From SHZI01 sp964384525 (GTDB lineage Bacteria > Pseudomonadota > Gammaproteobacteria > Steroidobacterales > GCA-2729495): DNA of 64,000 nt. How positions within the stretch are numbered: position 1 is the stretch's first letter; every line of letters starts with the position of its first letter. The notes under the pieces were generated by a model, which worked only from the letters and a program-made list of their open reading frames with translations, had not been told where the DNA came from and made no database searches. Of this stretch, positions 26,593-35,712 are shown piece by piece. A program made the translations under genes and the position numbers. Location of the stretch: contig CAYLKO010000006.1 in NCBI GenBank assembly GCA_964384525.1, positions 9,623 to 73,622 on the forward strand, given 5' to 3'.

Positions 26593-27528
26593 TTGTCGCA
26601 ACCAAATCGCCCCCGCACGTTTCAGGATCTCATCCTTGCATTGCAGCGTTATTGGGCGGACCAAGGCTGCGTGATCCTCCAGCCGTACGACATGCCGGTG
26701 GGTGCTGGCACCTTTCATTCCGCAACCTTTCTGCGGTCCATCGTGCCCGAGCCCTGGAGTGCGGCCTATGTGCAACCCAGCCGCCGCCCGACCTACGGGC
26801 GCTACGGGGAAAATCCCAACCGGTTGCAGCACTACTATCAGTTCCAGGTCGTCATCAAGCCGTCGCCGGTGGAAATTCAACAGCTCTATCTGGACTCGCT
26901 GCGCGCCCTGGATATCGACCCGCTGATCCATGACATCCGCTTCGTTGAAGACAACTGGGAATCCCCCACGCTGGGCGCCTGGGGATTGGGATGGGAAGTC
27001 TGGCTCAACGGCATGGAAGTCACCCAATTCACCTACTTTCAGCAGGTTGGCGGCCTCGATTGTCGGCCGGTGACCGGCGAAATCACCTACGGGCTGGAGC
27101 GTATCGCGATGTATCTGCAGGGTACCGCCAGTGTCTACGACCTGACCTGGACCGATGGCCCGCTGGGCAGGATCACCTATGGAGATGTCTTCCACCAAAA
27201 TGAGGTCGAGATGTCGCACTACAACTTCGAGGCCGCTGACGTGGGTGTGCTGGTGCCACGCTTTGAAGCGGCGGAACAAGGTTGTCACCGCCTGATCGAG
27301 GCCGGCCTGCCGCTGCCGGCCTACGAACAGGTGCTGGACGCCTCACACACTTTCAACCTGCTGGATGCCCGGCGGGCGATTTCAGTGACCGAACGTCAGC
27401 GCTACATACTGCGCGTGCGTGAGATGGCGCGAGCCGTCGCGCAGGCCTACTACACCAGCCGCGAAGAATTGGGATTTCCACTGTTGGGGCGCACGAACGC
27501 CTCCACCACTGCCGCCCGGCAAGTCTGA
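26593..27528 (+). CDS. glyQ: Glycine--tRNA ligase alpha subunit
   Basis: 311-residue alpha subunit of the alpha2-beta2 bacterial glycyl-tRNA synthetase, holding the class II aminoacylation site. The family N-terminus RTFQDLILALQRYWADQGC is followed by LQPYDMPVGAGTFHSATFL and, later, GGLDCRPVTGEITYGLERIA. No ATG lies near that N-terminus. TTG at 26593 gives the expected length; GTG at 26515 would add 26 residues and run through a likely NtrC site and a -10, so I prefer TTG. glyS follows 18 bases downstream. Confidence 0.92.
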   Translation: MSQPNRPRTFQDLILALQRYWADQGCVILQPYDMPVGAGTFHSATFLRSIVPEPWSAAYVQPSRRPTYGRYGENPNRLQHYYQFQVVIKPSPVEIQQLYLDSLRALDIDPLIHDIRFVEDNWESPTLGAWGLGWEVWLNGMEVTQFTYFQQVGGLDCRPVTGEITYGLERIAMYLQGTASVYDLTWTDGPLGRITYGDVFHQNEVEMSHYNFEAADVGVLVPRFEAAEQGCHRLIEAGLPLPAYEQVLDASHTFNLLDARRAISVTERQRYILRVREMARAVAQAYYTSREELGFPLLGRTNASTTAARQV

Positions 27529-27545
27529 ATCAGGCATCGCCCGGC

Positions 27546-29660
27546 ATGACTGCAACTGAAGATTTTCTGGTTGAGATCGGCACCGAGGAGCTGCCACCGA
27601 AGGCGCTCGCCGAGCTGGAACAGTCCTTTGCAACTGCCATCGAGGACGGCGTGCGCCAGGCACAGCTTGGCTTTAGCGCATTGCATTCCTACGCCACTCC
27701 ACGCCGGCTGGCGGTGTTGATACGTGGGCTGTGCTGCACGCAAGCCACGCAACGCGTCGAGAAGCGTGGTCCGCCGGTTGCCGTGGCCTTTGCCGCTGAT
27801 GGCTCGCCCACGCGGGCCGCCGTGGCCTTCGCCGAAGGGTGTGGCGTGGCAGTTGCCGCGCTTGGTCGGGTGGAAACCGCCAAGGGCGCCTGGTTGTTTT
27901 ATGCCGACGACGTTCCCGGCAGACCGGCCAGTGAATTGCTGCCGGCTATCGTACAGTCGGCTCTGGCCGGCCTGCCCATTCCGCGGCGCATGCGCTGGGG
28001 AAGCGGCGACACGGAATTCGTGCGCCCCGTGCACTGGGTGGTGATGCTGCTCGGCGTACAGGTGCTGTCGTCCCCGATCCCGGGACTGACGCCAGGTCGC
28101 AGCACCCGTGGACATCGCTTCCACGCGCCCGGGTGGCTGGTGATCGACCGGCCCGCCGACTATGCAGATCTGCTGGCGACGCGTGGCAAAGTCCTCGCCG
28201 ATCGCATCACGCGGCGGGAACGGGTTCGTGATCTTGCGCATGCCGCCGCCATGGCCGCCGGTGGCTCGGCTGTCTACAGCAATGCCTTGCTCGACGAGGT
28301 CACCGCGCTCGTCGAGTGGCCTGTGGCGATCACGGGTGCCTTCGATGCGGATTTTCTGCGCTTGCCCGAAGAAGTCGTCATCGCCACGCTGCAAGGGCAT
28401 CAGCGATATTTCCCGGTGCGGGATGCCGATGGAAAACTCCTGCCGTGCTTCGTGACAACCGCGAACATCGAGAGTCTGGACCCGGATCAGATCCGTCAGG
28501 GAAACGAGCGCGTGGTGCTGCCGCGCCTGGCCGATGCGGCCTTCTTCTGGGATCAGGACCGCAAGCAGTCCTTGGCGGCGCGCGTTGGGCACCTGGAGCA
28601 GGTGGTGTTCCAGAAAGGGCTGGGCAGTCTGCAGGACCGTGCGCGGCGTGTGGCGAAGCTCAGTGCCGGTATCGCCCGGCAACTGGGCATCGATGTCGTC
28701 ACCGTGGAACGGGCCGCACTGCTCGGCAAGACTGATCTCCTGACGGCGATGGTCGGCGAATTTCCGGAGCTGCAGGGCCGGATGGGCTACCACTACGCCA
28801 TCCATGACGGGGAATCGGTTGCCGTGGCAACGGCGATCGAGGAGCAGTACCTGCCACGGCATGCAGGAGACCGATTGGCGGCGACGCCGGCCGGCCGGGT
28901 GCTGGCGATCGCCGATCGGGCCGATTCGCTGGCCGGCGGGTTTGCCTTGGGCAAACGGCCCACCGGAAACAGGGATCCCTTCGGACTGCGCCGCGCGGCG
29001 CTGGGCTTGCTGCGCATTCTGATTGAAGACAACATCGACCTGGATTTGCCGGCGCTGCTCGAAGCAGCGATCTCGGTGCAGCCACCGGCGGTGAAAGACC
29101 CGGTTCAGCTCGCCGGTGAGCTGCACGAATTCATTCTCGATCGCGCACGATCCTGGTATGTCGACGGACTGGCGCCGGATCTGCCCGCCGGGAGCATTGC
29201 GCCGGAAATGTTCGAGGCCGTGCGCCTGCACAAACCGGCTTCACCTGCCGATTTCCACCAGCGGCTGCTGGGTGTGCGCTCCTTTCAGGCCTTGCCGGAA
29301 GCTGCCAGCCTGGCAGCTGCAAACAAGCGGATCGCCAACATCCTGCGTGCCGACGGGGCTGCCGCCAGCAGTGCTGAGGTCGATCCCGCGTTGTTTGACG
29401 CTCCAGAGGAGCGGGCACTGCATCAGGCCATCGACAGCCTGCAGAGCAGCCACCATGAAAACCTCCGGAGCCGCGACTACCGCACCGCGTTACAGGGTCT
29501 GGCCACACTCAAGGCACCGGTTGATGCTTTCTTCGATGCGGTACTCGTGATGGCCGACGATCCGGCCATCCGCCGCAACCGGCTTGCACAACTCCAGCGT
29601 CTGCGGGCCTTGTTTCTCGATGTGGCCGATCTGTCGTGTCTGACCACACCCGGCAACTGA
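27546..29660 (+). CDS. glyS: Glycine--tRNA ligase beta subunit
   Basis: 704-residue beta subunit, which binds tRNA-Gly. It begins with the signature DFLVEIGTEELPPKAL. The central region has HQRYFPVRDADGKLLPCFVT near residue 290 and an HD-like segment (MGYHYAIHDGESVAVATAIE). A C-terminal DALR-like anticodon-binding domain ends the protein. The length matches the family. Part of glyQ-glyS-gmhB-plsC on one strand with short gaps. Confidence 0.95.
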   Translation: MTATEDFLVEIGTEELPPKALAELEQSFATAIEDGVRQAQLGFSALHSYATPRRLAVLIRGLCCTQATQRVEKRGPPVAVAFAADGSPTRAAVAFAEGCGVAVAALGRVETAKGAWLFYADDVPGRPASELLPAIVQSALAGLPIPRRMRWGSGDTEFVRPVHWVVMLLGVQVLSSPIPGLTPGRSTRGHRFHAPGWLVIDRPADYADLLATRGKVLADRITRRERVRDLAHAAAMAAGGSAVYSNALLDEVTALVEWPVAITGAFDADFLRLPEEVVIATLQGHQRYFPVRDADGKLLPCFVTTANIESLDPDQIRQGNERVVLPRLADAAFFWDQDRKQSLAARVGHLEQVVFQKGLGSLQDRARRVAKLSAGIARQLGIDVVTVERAALLGKTDLLTAMVGEFPELQGRMGYHYAIHDGESVAVATAIEEQYLPRHAGDRLAATPAGRVLAIADRADSLAGGFALGKRPTGNRDPFGLRRAALGLLRILIEDNIDLDLPALLEAAISVQPPAVKDPVQLAGELHEFILDRARSWYVDGLAPDLPAGSIAPEMFEAVRLHKPASPADFHQRLLGVRSFQALPEAASLAAANKRIANILRADGAAASSAEVDPALFDAPEERALHQAIDSLQSSHHENLRSRDYRTALQGLATLKAPVDAFFDAVLVMADDPAIRRNRLAQLQRLRALFLDVADLSCLTTPGN

Positions 29661-29678
29661 GACCGACACCGGAAATTC

Positions 29679-30257
29679 ATGCCCGGCGATCCTCACACGT
29701 CACTCGTTGTGCTCGATCGCGATGGCGTGATCAATCGCGAGTCCGCAAACTACATTCGCCAGCCTGATGAGTGGCTGCCACTGCCTGGCAGCTTGCAGGC
29801 GATCGCGGAACTCACCCGGGCCGGTTTCACCGTGGTCGTGGCCACCAACCAGTCCGGGGTTGGACGTGGGCTTTACAGCGCAGAGGTACTGACCGCGATC
29901 CACGCCCGCATGACCGCTGCCGTGGAAGCAGCTGGTGGCCGCATTGCAGGCATATTTTTCTGTCCTCACCAACCCTCGGATGGCTGCGATTGCCGCAAAC
30001 CGTTGCCTGGTCTCATGCGCCAGATCGAGACCCGATTCGGGACATCACTGCGGAATCGACCCGCGATCGGCGACTCACTTCGCGACCTGCAGGCGGCATG
30101 GCGGGTATCGGCGCGGGCCATGCTGGTACAGACGGGCAACGGGTTGAAGACGATGCGTGAGCTGCAGAGCCCGGGAGCTGACCATCAGGGTGTTGAAGTA
30201 TTTGCCGATCTGGCCGCGGTGGCCAGACAGCTGATTGCCGAGCAGAAAACATGCTGA
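29679..30257 (+). CDS. gmhB: D-glycero-beta-D-manno-heptose-1,7-bisphosphate 7-phosphatase
   Basis: 192-residue HAD-superfamily phosphatase in ADP-heptose synthesis for the lipopolysaccharide inner core. HAD motif I is VVLDRDGVIN, with the two catalytic aspartates. Motif II VVATNQSGVGRG is followed by the GmhB zinc loop, with FFCPHQPSDGCDCRKP, and motif IV IGDSLRDLQAA. The order glyS-gmhB-plsC is conserved in many gammaproteobacteria. It overlaps plsC by 7 bases. Confidence 0.94.
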   Translation: MPGDPHTSLVVLDRDGVINRESANYIRQPDEWLPLPGSLQAIAELTRAGFTVVVATNQSGVGRGLYSAEVLTAIHARMTAAVEAAGGRIAGIFFCPHQPSDGCDCRKPLPGLMRQIETRFGTSLRNRPAIGDSLRDLQAAWRVSARAMLVQTGNGLKTMRELQSPGADHQGVEVFADLAAVARQLIAEQKTC

Positions 30258-30970
30258 TCCGGTCCGTGATATTCACGATCCTGTTGTTCGTCAGCGTACT
30301 GCCCTGGAGCGTGGTCGTCGTCATGGGGCGGCTGATCAGCTACCCCACCGCCTACGCACTGGTGATCGTCTGGATTCGGGCAATATTCTGGTTGCTCGAC
30401 AAATTGTGTCGGCTGACCTTCCGCGTGGAAGGTGCCGAGAATGTGCCGGCACAAAATGGCGTGGCGCTGCTCAAGCACTCGTCGGCCTGCGAGACGTTGG
30501 CGCAGTATTTCCTGTTCCCGCGCCAGTGCTGGGTGATCAAGCGGGAGTTGCTGTGGGCTCCATTTCTTGGTTGGGCGATTGCCGCGGTTCGGCCCATCGC
30601 CATCAATCGAAGCGCCGGTCACCAGGCCGTTTCGCAGGTGCTCCAAAAAGGCAAAGCCCGTCTGGAGGAAGGACACTGGGTCATCATATTTCCGGAGGGC
30701 ACACGCATGCCTCCCGGCCAGACGCGGCGCTACGGCATGAGCGGTACTTTGCTGGCGCAGGCTGCGGGGCGCCTGCTGGTGCCCGTCGCCCACGATGCGG
30801 GCGACTTCTGGCCGCGACGTGGCTGGCGCAAACGCCCTGGCATCATCACTTTCCGGATCGGCAAGCCGATCGACCCGGCGGGCCGGGATGCCCGCGTCGT
30901 CAATGACGAAATCCAGGCCTGGGTGGAATCACAGGTGGCGGAGCTGCGCTCCCACCATAGTCATCACTGA
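30251..30970 (+). CDS. plsC: 1-acyl-sn-glycerol-3-phosphate acyltransferase
   Basis: 239-residue inner-membrane acyltransferase making phosphatidic acid. A hydrophobic N-terminus (about residues 5-50) is followed by acyltransferase block I, KHSSACET. Here the HX4D motif reads HX4E, a variant found in a proteobacterial PlsC subgroup. Block III is VIIFPEGTRMPPGQ, and block IV includes VPVAHDAGDFWPRR. The gene overlaps gmhB, so the two are coupled. It ends 26 bases before the gyrB stop on the other strand. Confidence 0.9.
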   Translation: MLIRSVIFTILLFVSVLPWSVVVVMGRLISYPTAYALVIVWIRAIFWLLDKLCRLTFRVEGAENVPAQNGVALLKHSSACETLAQYFLFPRQCWVIKRELLWAPFLGWAIAAVRPIAINRSAGHQAVSQVLQKGKARLEEGHWVIIFPEGTRMPPGQTRRYGMSGTLLAQAAGRLLVPVAHDAGDFWPRRGWRKRPGIITFRIGKPIDPAGRDARVVNDEIQAWVESQVAELRSHHSHH

Positions 30971-30995
30971 CAGCGGGTGGCTGGCATCTTCGTCG

Positions 30996-33425
30996 CTAGA
31001 TGTCGATGTTCGCGGCAGCCAGCGCATTGCGCTCGATGAACTCCCGGCGCGGCTCCACTTGATCACCCATCAGCGTGGTAAAAATCTCATCGGCAGCAAC
31101 GGCGTCTTCAATACGCACCTGCATCAGGCGGCGGGTTTCCGGATTCACGGTGGTTTCCCACAACTGTTCAGGGTTCATTTCACCGAGACCTTTGTAGCGC
31201 TGGATGGTCTGGCCACGACGTGCTTCCGACAGCAGCCACTCCATGCCCTCGGCAAAGCTGGTGATATCGCGGCGTTGCTCGCCGCGAGTGATCCGGGCAT
31301 CCATGCCAACCAGTCCCTGCAGGCTGGCGCCAAACTCGGCAATCTTCCGGTATTCAGCTGAATCGAAGAAACGCAGCGACAGCTCGCTGCGCTCTTCAAC
31401 GCCATGGCGCGTCCGGAAAAGTGCAAAGCCCTGGATGGTGCCACTCTCTGCATTGGTATCAACTTCAATGCGGTAGGTGGCACGATCACCGTTTGTCGTG
31501 GCCGCCAGGGATTCCTGCAGGCTTGCGGCCCAGTCCGTCAGCCATGCCCGGTCTGCGGCCCGGGCCGGGGTCACCGGCGGCTGGAACAGCAGGCGCTCGA
31601 GAACACGAATGTCATATCGTCTGGCGAGGCGGTCGTTCAGCGCCTTCACGATGACATATTGTTCGGCAAGACTGCGCAATGCATCGCCCTGGATGGTGCC
31701 GACGGTCGAGCCACCGGGATGAAGTTCCGCATTATCGAGTGCGGAACGCAGCAGCAACGCATTCAGTTCAACATCGTCCTTGACGTATATTTCCTGCTTG
31801 CCACGCTTGACCTTGTACAGCGGCGGCTGGGCAATGTAGATGTGGCCGCGCTCAACGAGGGCCGGCATCTGCCGGTAGAAGAAGGTCAACAACAACGTCC
31901 GGATGTGCGAGCCGTCGACGTCGGCGTCCGTCATGATGATGATGCGGTGATAGCGCAGCTTGTCCGGATCAAAATCCTCGCGTCCTATGCCGCAGCCGAG
32001 TGCCGTAATCAGCGTGCCGACCTCGGCGGAACCGAGCATCTTGTCGAAGCGCGCCTTTTCGACATTGAGGATCTTGCCCTTCAGAGGCAGGACGGCCTGC
32101 GTGCGCCGGTCCCGGCCTTGCTTTGCCGAACCGCCTGCGGAGTCGCCCTCGACCAGAAAAAGCTCGGAAAGGGCCGGATCTTTCTCCTGACAGTCGGCAA
32201 GCTTGCCGGGTAGCCCGGCAATATCCAGCGCGCCCTTGCGCCGGGTCATTTCGCGGGCCTTGCGGGCGGCCTCGCGGGCGCGCGCTGCATCGATCAGTTT
32301 GGCGGTAATGATCTTGGCTTCTGCCGGATGCTCCAGCAGAAATGCTTCCAGGAACTCATTGACCACCGTTTCAACCACGCCCTTGACCTCGGATGAAACC
32401 AGCTTGTCTTTGGTTTGCGACGAAAACTTCGGATCGGGCAATTTGACAGACAGTACGGCAGTGAGTCCCTCGCGGGCGTCATCGCCGGTCGTGGCAACCT
32501 TCTCCTTGCGGGAGCTCAATTCCTTCTCGATGTAGGTATTGAGGGTGCGGGTCAGTCCAGCACGGAATCCCGAGAGATGGCTGCCGCCATCCTTCTGCGG
32601 AATGTTGTTGGTGTAGCAGAACATGTTTTCCTGGTAGCCATCGTTCCACTGCAGCGCGCACTCGACGATCATCAGATCAATGGTGCGGGAGAAGTGGATC
32701 ACCGAGCTGTGAATCGGCGTCTTGTTGCGATTCAGGTGTTGGACGAAGGCTCGAATGCCCCCTTCAAACTCGAAAACATCCTCTTGCCCGTCTCGCTCGT
32801 CCACCAGGTGGATACGAACACCTTGATTCAGAAAGGACAGCTCGCGCAGGCGCTTGGCGAGCGCGTCGTAATTGAAGTGAATATTGGTAAACGTGGCGGC
32901 ACTGGGGCGAAAGGTGATGACCGTACCGCGACGTTTGGTCTCGCCACCGATGACTGCGAGCGGTGCTTCGGGCTCGCCATGGCGATAGCGTTGCGTATGA
33001 ATCTTGCCATCACGGTAGATCGTGAGATCCAGGACTTCCGACAGTGCATTCACCACGGACACGCCCACGCCATGCAAGCCGCCGGATACCTTGTAGGAAC
33101 TGCTGTCGAACTTTCCGCCGGCATGCAGCACGGTCATGATGACCTCGGCTGCCGACTTGCCCTCTTCGGGGTGCATATCAACGGGAATGCCACGGCCATC
33201 GTCCGCGACGGTGACTGACTCGTTGGCGTGAATGGTGACGGTGACGTGGGTGCAGTAGCCGGCCAGCGCCTCGTCGATGGAGTTATCGACGACCTCAAAG
33301 ACCATGTGGTGCAAGCCGGTGCCGTCATCGGTATCACCGATGTACATTCCAGGGCGCTTGCGGACCGCGTCGAGACCTTTTAAGACCTTGATATTACTGG
33401 AATCGTAGCGCTCTGAATCAACCAT
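30996..33425 (-). CDS. gyrB: DNA gyrase subunit B
   Basis: 809-residue ATPase subunit of the type II topoisomerase that supercoils DNA. The GHKL ATPase domain has EVVDNSIDEALAGY, DDGRGIPVDMH and GLHGVGVSVVNALS. The Toprim domain has LVEGDSAGGSAKQGRDR and MTDADVDGSHIRTL. The region between Toprim and the tail contains the extra domain (about 170 residues) typical of proteobacterial GyrB, and the tail has RYKGLGEMNPEQLWETT. An AGAGG sequence precedes the ATG. Last gene of dnaA-dnaN-recF-gyrB. Confidence 0.97.
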   Translation of the reverse strand: MVDSERYDSSNIKVLKGLDAVRKRPGMYIGDTDDGTGLHHMVFEVVDNSIDEALAGYCTHVTVTIHANESVTVADDGRGIPVDMHPEEGKSAAEVIMTVLHAGGKFDSSSYKVSGGLHGVGVSVVNALSEVLDLTIYRDGKIHTQRYRHGEPEAPLAVIGGETKRRGTVITFRPSAATFTNIHFNYDALAKRLRELSFLNQGVRIHLVDERDGQEDVFEFEGGIRAFVQHLNRNKTPIHSSVIHFSRTIDLMIVECALQWNDGYQENMFCYTNNIPQKDGGSHLSGFRAGLTRTLNTYIEKELSSRKEKVATTGDDAREGLTAVLSVKLPDPKFSSQTKDKLVSSEVKGVVETVVNEFLEAFLLEHPAEAKIITAKLIDAARAREAARKAREMTRRKGALDIAGLPGKLADCQEKDPALSELFLVEGDSAGGSAKQGRDRRTQAVLPLKGKILNVEKARFDKMLGSAEVGTLITALGCGIGREDFDPDKLRYHRIIIMTDADVDGSHIRTLLLTFFYRQMPALVERGHIYIAQPPLYKVKRGKQEIYVKDDVELNALLLRSALDNAELHPGGSTVGTIQGDALRSLAEQYVIVKALNDRLARRYDIRVLERLLFQPPVTPARAADRAWLTDWAASLQESLAATTNGDRATYRIEVDTNAESGTIQGFALFRTRHGVEERSELSLRFFDSAEYRKIAEFGASLQGLVGMDARITRGEQRRDITSFAEGMEWLLSEARRGQTIQRYKGLGEMNPEQLWETTVNPETRRLMQVRIEDAVAADEIFTTLMGDQVEPRREFIERNALAAANIDI

Positions 33426-33452
33426 GAAAGGCCTCTTTGGATTAGCCGGGCA

Positions 33453-34502
33453 TTATAGCAAAAGTCTCACCTTTGAATGTTCCACGTGGAACAGCCGGGC
33501 TGCCGGCGGCAGGGTCAGATTGTCTGGGTCCAACGAGGTTACAAAGGCTTGGGCAGGAATTTCCGCCACTTGCGTCAGTAGCCGTTGCAGGTGCTCTCGA
33601 TCCAGATCAGCGCCCGGCTCATCCAGCAGCAACACGACCGCATGGTCGCGGTAGTCGGCCACCAACTGCAGCTGCGCGAGCGTCAGTGCCGCCGCAATCA
33701 ATTTTTCCTGCCCCCGCGAGACGGATTCCTTCGCCCGCCGGGCACGCAGTGCAATTCGAAAGTCGGCACGATGCGGTCCCGTCGTGCTGGTTCCCATATG
33801 CAGATCGCGATCCCGGCAGCCATCCAGGGCGGCTGCCAGCGTCAGGCCTTCTCCCCAGCCAGGCAGATAGCTGATCTCGATGTCCGCCTCCAGCAGCTGC
33901 GAACCTGCCAGCCGCACCAAAGGCTGCAGACGGTCGATAAAGCGACGGCGACTGGCATCGATTATCTCGCTTTCGGTAACCAGGCAGTCATTCCAGAGCC
34001 AGGCACCGGCGGCGTAGCCAGCCCTGAGGGCGGCATTTCGCTGCTGGAGGCCCCGTCGATAGCGCTGCCATGCGGGGAGAAAGTGCTGTTCCACGTGAAA
34101 CACTCCCCAATCCAGGAATTGCCGTCGGCCTGCAGGCGGCCCAACAACCAGCTCGTGACTGCCCGGATCAAGCAACTGAACTGGCAACGCTCGCGCCAGC
34201 TCCGCACGGGTGCCCGGCGCTCCCTCACCGCGGCTCGATAACCCGTCGGCGCGGGGGATCTCNNNNNNNNNNGCGCGTCCATGCAGCCCTGCGCCCAACC
34301 GCGCAAACAGCGTCGACCGGGCCTCCCCGAAGCGAATCGCCCCTTCCGTGCGAGCAATGCGGAACGACAGGCCCCGACCCAGGAAATACAACGCCTCCAG
34401 CAAGCTCGTCTTGCCCGAGGCATTGCCGCCCGCGATGACATTGAACCCCGGGGCAGGTTCCAACTCGACAGATTCAAAGCAGCGGAAGGACTCCAGCCGC
34501 AT
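33453..34502 (-). CDS. recF: DNA replication and repair protein RecF (contains a sequence gap)
   Basis: SMC-like ATPase loading RecA at gaps; about 349 residues as assembled, including unknown residues over a 10-base N run at 34263-34272. Walker A is GGNASGKTSLLEALY, the signature region SRGQEKLIAAALTLAQLQL, Walker B VVLLLDEPGADLD, and TTGPHRADF precedes it. The frame is the same on both sides of the gap, but the true gap length is unknown and some residues are probably missing there. Family proteins begin at MRLESFRCF (34502); a GTG at 34592, just after dnaN, would add 30 residues. Two parS-like palindromes lie inside the gene. Confidence 0.9.
   Translation of the reverse strand: MRLESFRCFESVELEPAPGFNVIAGGNASGKTSLLEALYFLGRGLSFRIARTEGAIRFGEARSTLFARLGAGLHGRXXXXEIPRADGLSSRGEGAPGTRAELARALPVQLLDPGSHELVVGPPAGRRQFLDWGVFHVEQHFLPAWQRYRRGLQQRNAALRAGYAAGAWLWNDCLVTESEIIDASRRRFIDRLQPLVRLAGSQLLEADIEISYLPGWGEGLTLAAALDGCRDRDLHMGTSTTGPHRADFRIALRARRAKESVSRGQEKLIAAALTLAQLQLVADYRDHAVVLLLDEPGADLDREHLQRLLTQVAEIPAQAFVTSLDPDNLTLPPAARLFHVEHSKVRLLL
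33478..33493. promoter_or_regulatory. parS-like site in recF 3' end
   Basis: TGTTCCACGTGGAACA is a perfect 16-base palindrome with the parS core CCACGTGG. It differs from TGTTTCACGTGAAACA at two symmetric positions. It is read as LFHVEH codons near the recF C-terminus. ParA and ParB are encoded at 58769-60577. Confidence 0.75.
34087..34102. promoter_or_regulatory. parS-like site within recF
   Basis: TGTTCCACGTGAAACA differs from the canonical parS TGTTTCACGTGAAACA by one base. It is 609 bases from the first site and is also inside recF coding sequence, spelling FHVE codons again. A likely ParB nucleation site close to the origin. Confidence 0.8.
34263..34272. other. Assembly gap (10 N)
   Basis: Ten undetermined bases inside recF. 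A fixed-size run like this usually marks a scaffold join of unknown true length. The residues following it (EIPRADGLSS) do not align clearly with known RecF, so some real sequence may be lost here. Confidence 0.98.
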
Positions 34503-34593
34503 TTCCGCCACCACCGGTTGACCGTCCAAACCGGCGCCACCCGCAAGGTCGCCAGCAGAACCAGGAGCTTCCGGGAACTCCGGCGTAGTCACC

Positions 34594-35712
34594 TCAGAGC
34601 CGCATGGGCATTACGACGTATCGGGCTACGGACGTGCCTGGGGCGCTAAGCAGACAACTGCTGCTCGCATCGACAAAACCAACCTCGACCTGCTCACCTT
34701 CGACCGCTGCCAGCGCATCCAGCAGGTAGTTGACGTTGAAGCCGATCTCCAAGGGCTGCCCTTTGTACTCCACTTCGAGTTCGTCACTGGCTTCCTCCTG
34801 ATCCGGATTGTTGGCTTGAATCCGCAGACTGCCTTCACTCAGCTCCAGTCGCACACCCCGATATTTTTCGTTTGAAAGAATGGCTGCCCGCTGCAATGCC
34901 TGCCGCAGGACATCCCGACCGGCCGTCAGAACATTCCCGGCAGGCTTCGGGATGACACGCTCATAATCCGGGAAACGACCATCAATCAGCTTCGAACTGA
35001 AGCGAACGTCGCCGATCGTTGCGCTAACATGATTGGTTCCAATGGTCAGTACAACCGGCTCATCGCCACCGAGCAGGCGTTGCAGCTCCTGCACACCCTT
35101 GCGTGGAATGATGACCTGATGGGTTCCCTTGCCACTGTTCTCACCCTTGGCCGCGGCGGCTATCGGGAGCTCGCATAGCGCCAGTCGGTGGCCGTCGGTC
35201 GCGACCGCACGCACCAACTTGCGGCCGGTTTCCAGCAGAAGGCCATTGAGGTAATACCGCACATCCTGCTGCGCCATCGCAAAGTGGGTCTTTTCGAGCA
35301 ACGTTCGCAGTTCGCCCTGGCTCAACTGCAGGCTCTGCACTGCCTCGACGGACTCCACCACCGGAAATTCCGCAGCCGGTAAAGTGCCCAACACGAAACG
35401 GGAGCGACCCGACTTGATCACCAGCCGATCGCCATCGAGCTGAACCTGGACCATCGCGCCCTCAGGCAGGGCCCGACAGATGTCCAGCAACTTGCGCCCT
35501 GGCACCGTCACTTCGCCGCCACTATCCACCTTGTCGAGCTCAACCCGGGCAACGAGCTCGACCTCCAGATCCGTGGCTGTCACCGACAGCTCCTGGCCAC
35601 GTACCAGAAGCAACACATTGGCCAGTATCGGCATAGTCTGCCGCCGCTCTACCACACCCATCACCGCTTGAATGGGCTTCAACAAAGTTGAACGCGAGGT
35701 ACTGAACTTCAT
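34594..35712 (-). CDS. dnaN: DNA polymerase III beta subunit (sliding clamp)
   Basis: 372-residue ring-forming clamp. It starts MKFSTSRSTLLKPIQAVMGV, with the conserved ILANVLL segment. The three repeated clamp domains are visible; FPDYERVIPKP and the terminal VMPMRL, which contacts clamp-binding peptides, are family features. Length is typical (E. coli 366). The ATG at 35712 faces a 267-base gap before dnaA that contains DnaA-box-like sequences; recF follows downstream. Confidence 0.97.
   Translation of the reverse strand: MKFSTSRSTLLKPIQAVMGVVERRQTMPILANVLLLVRGQELSVTATDLEVELVARVELDKVDSGGEVTVPGRKLLDICRALPEGAMVQVQLDGDRLVIKSGRSRFVLGTLPAAEFPVVESVEAVQSLQLSQGELRTLLEKTHFAMAQQDVRYYLNGLLLETGRKLVRAVATDGHRLALCELPIAAAAKGENSGKGTHQVIIPRKGVQELQRLLGGDEPVVLTIGTNHVSATIGDVRFSSKLIDGRFPDYERVIPKPAGNVLTAGRDVLRQALQRAAILSNEKYRGVRLELSEGSLRIQANNPDQEEASDELEVEYKGQPLEIGFNVNYLLDALAAVEGEQVEVGFVDASSSCLLSAPGTSVARYVVMPMRL

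Noticed and set aside
27450..29231. 593-codon open frame on the minus strand
   Set aside because: Antisense to glyS; His/Gln/Arg-rich low-complexity product typical of GC-rich shadows.
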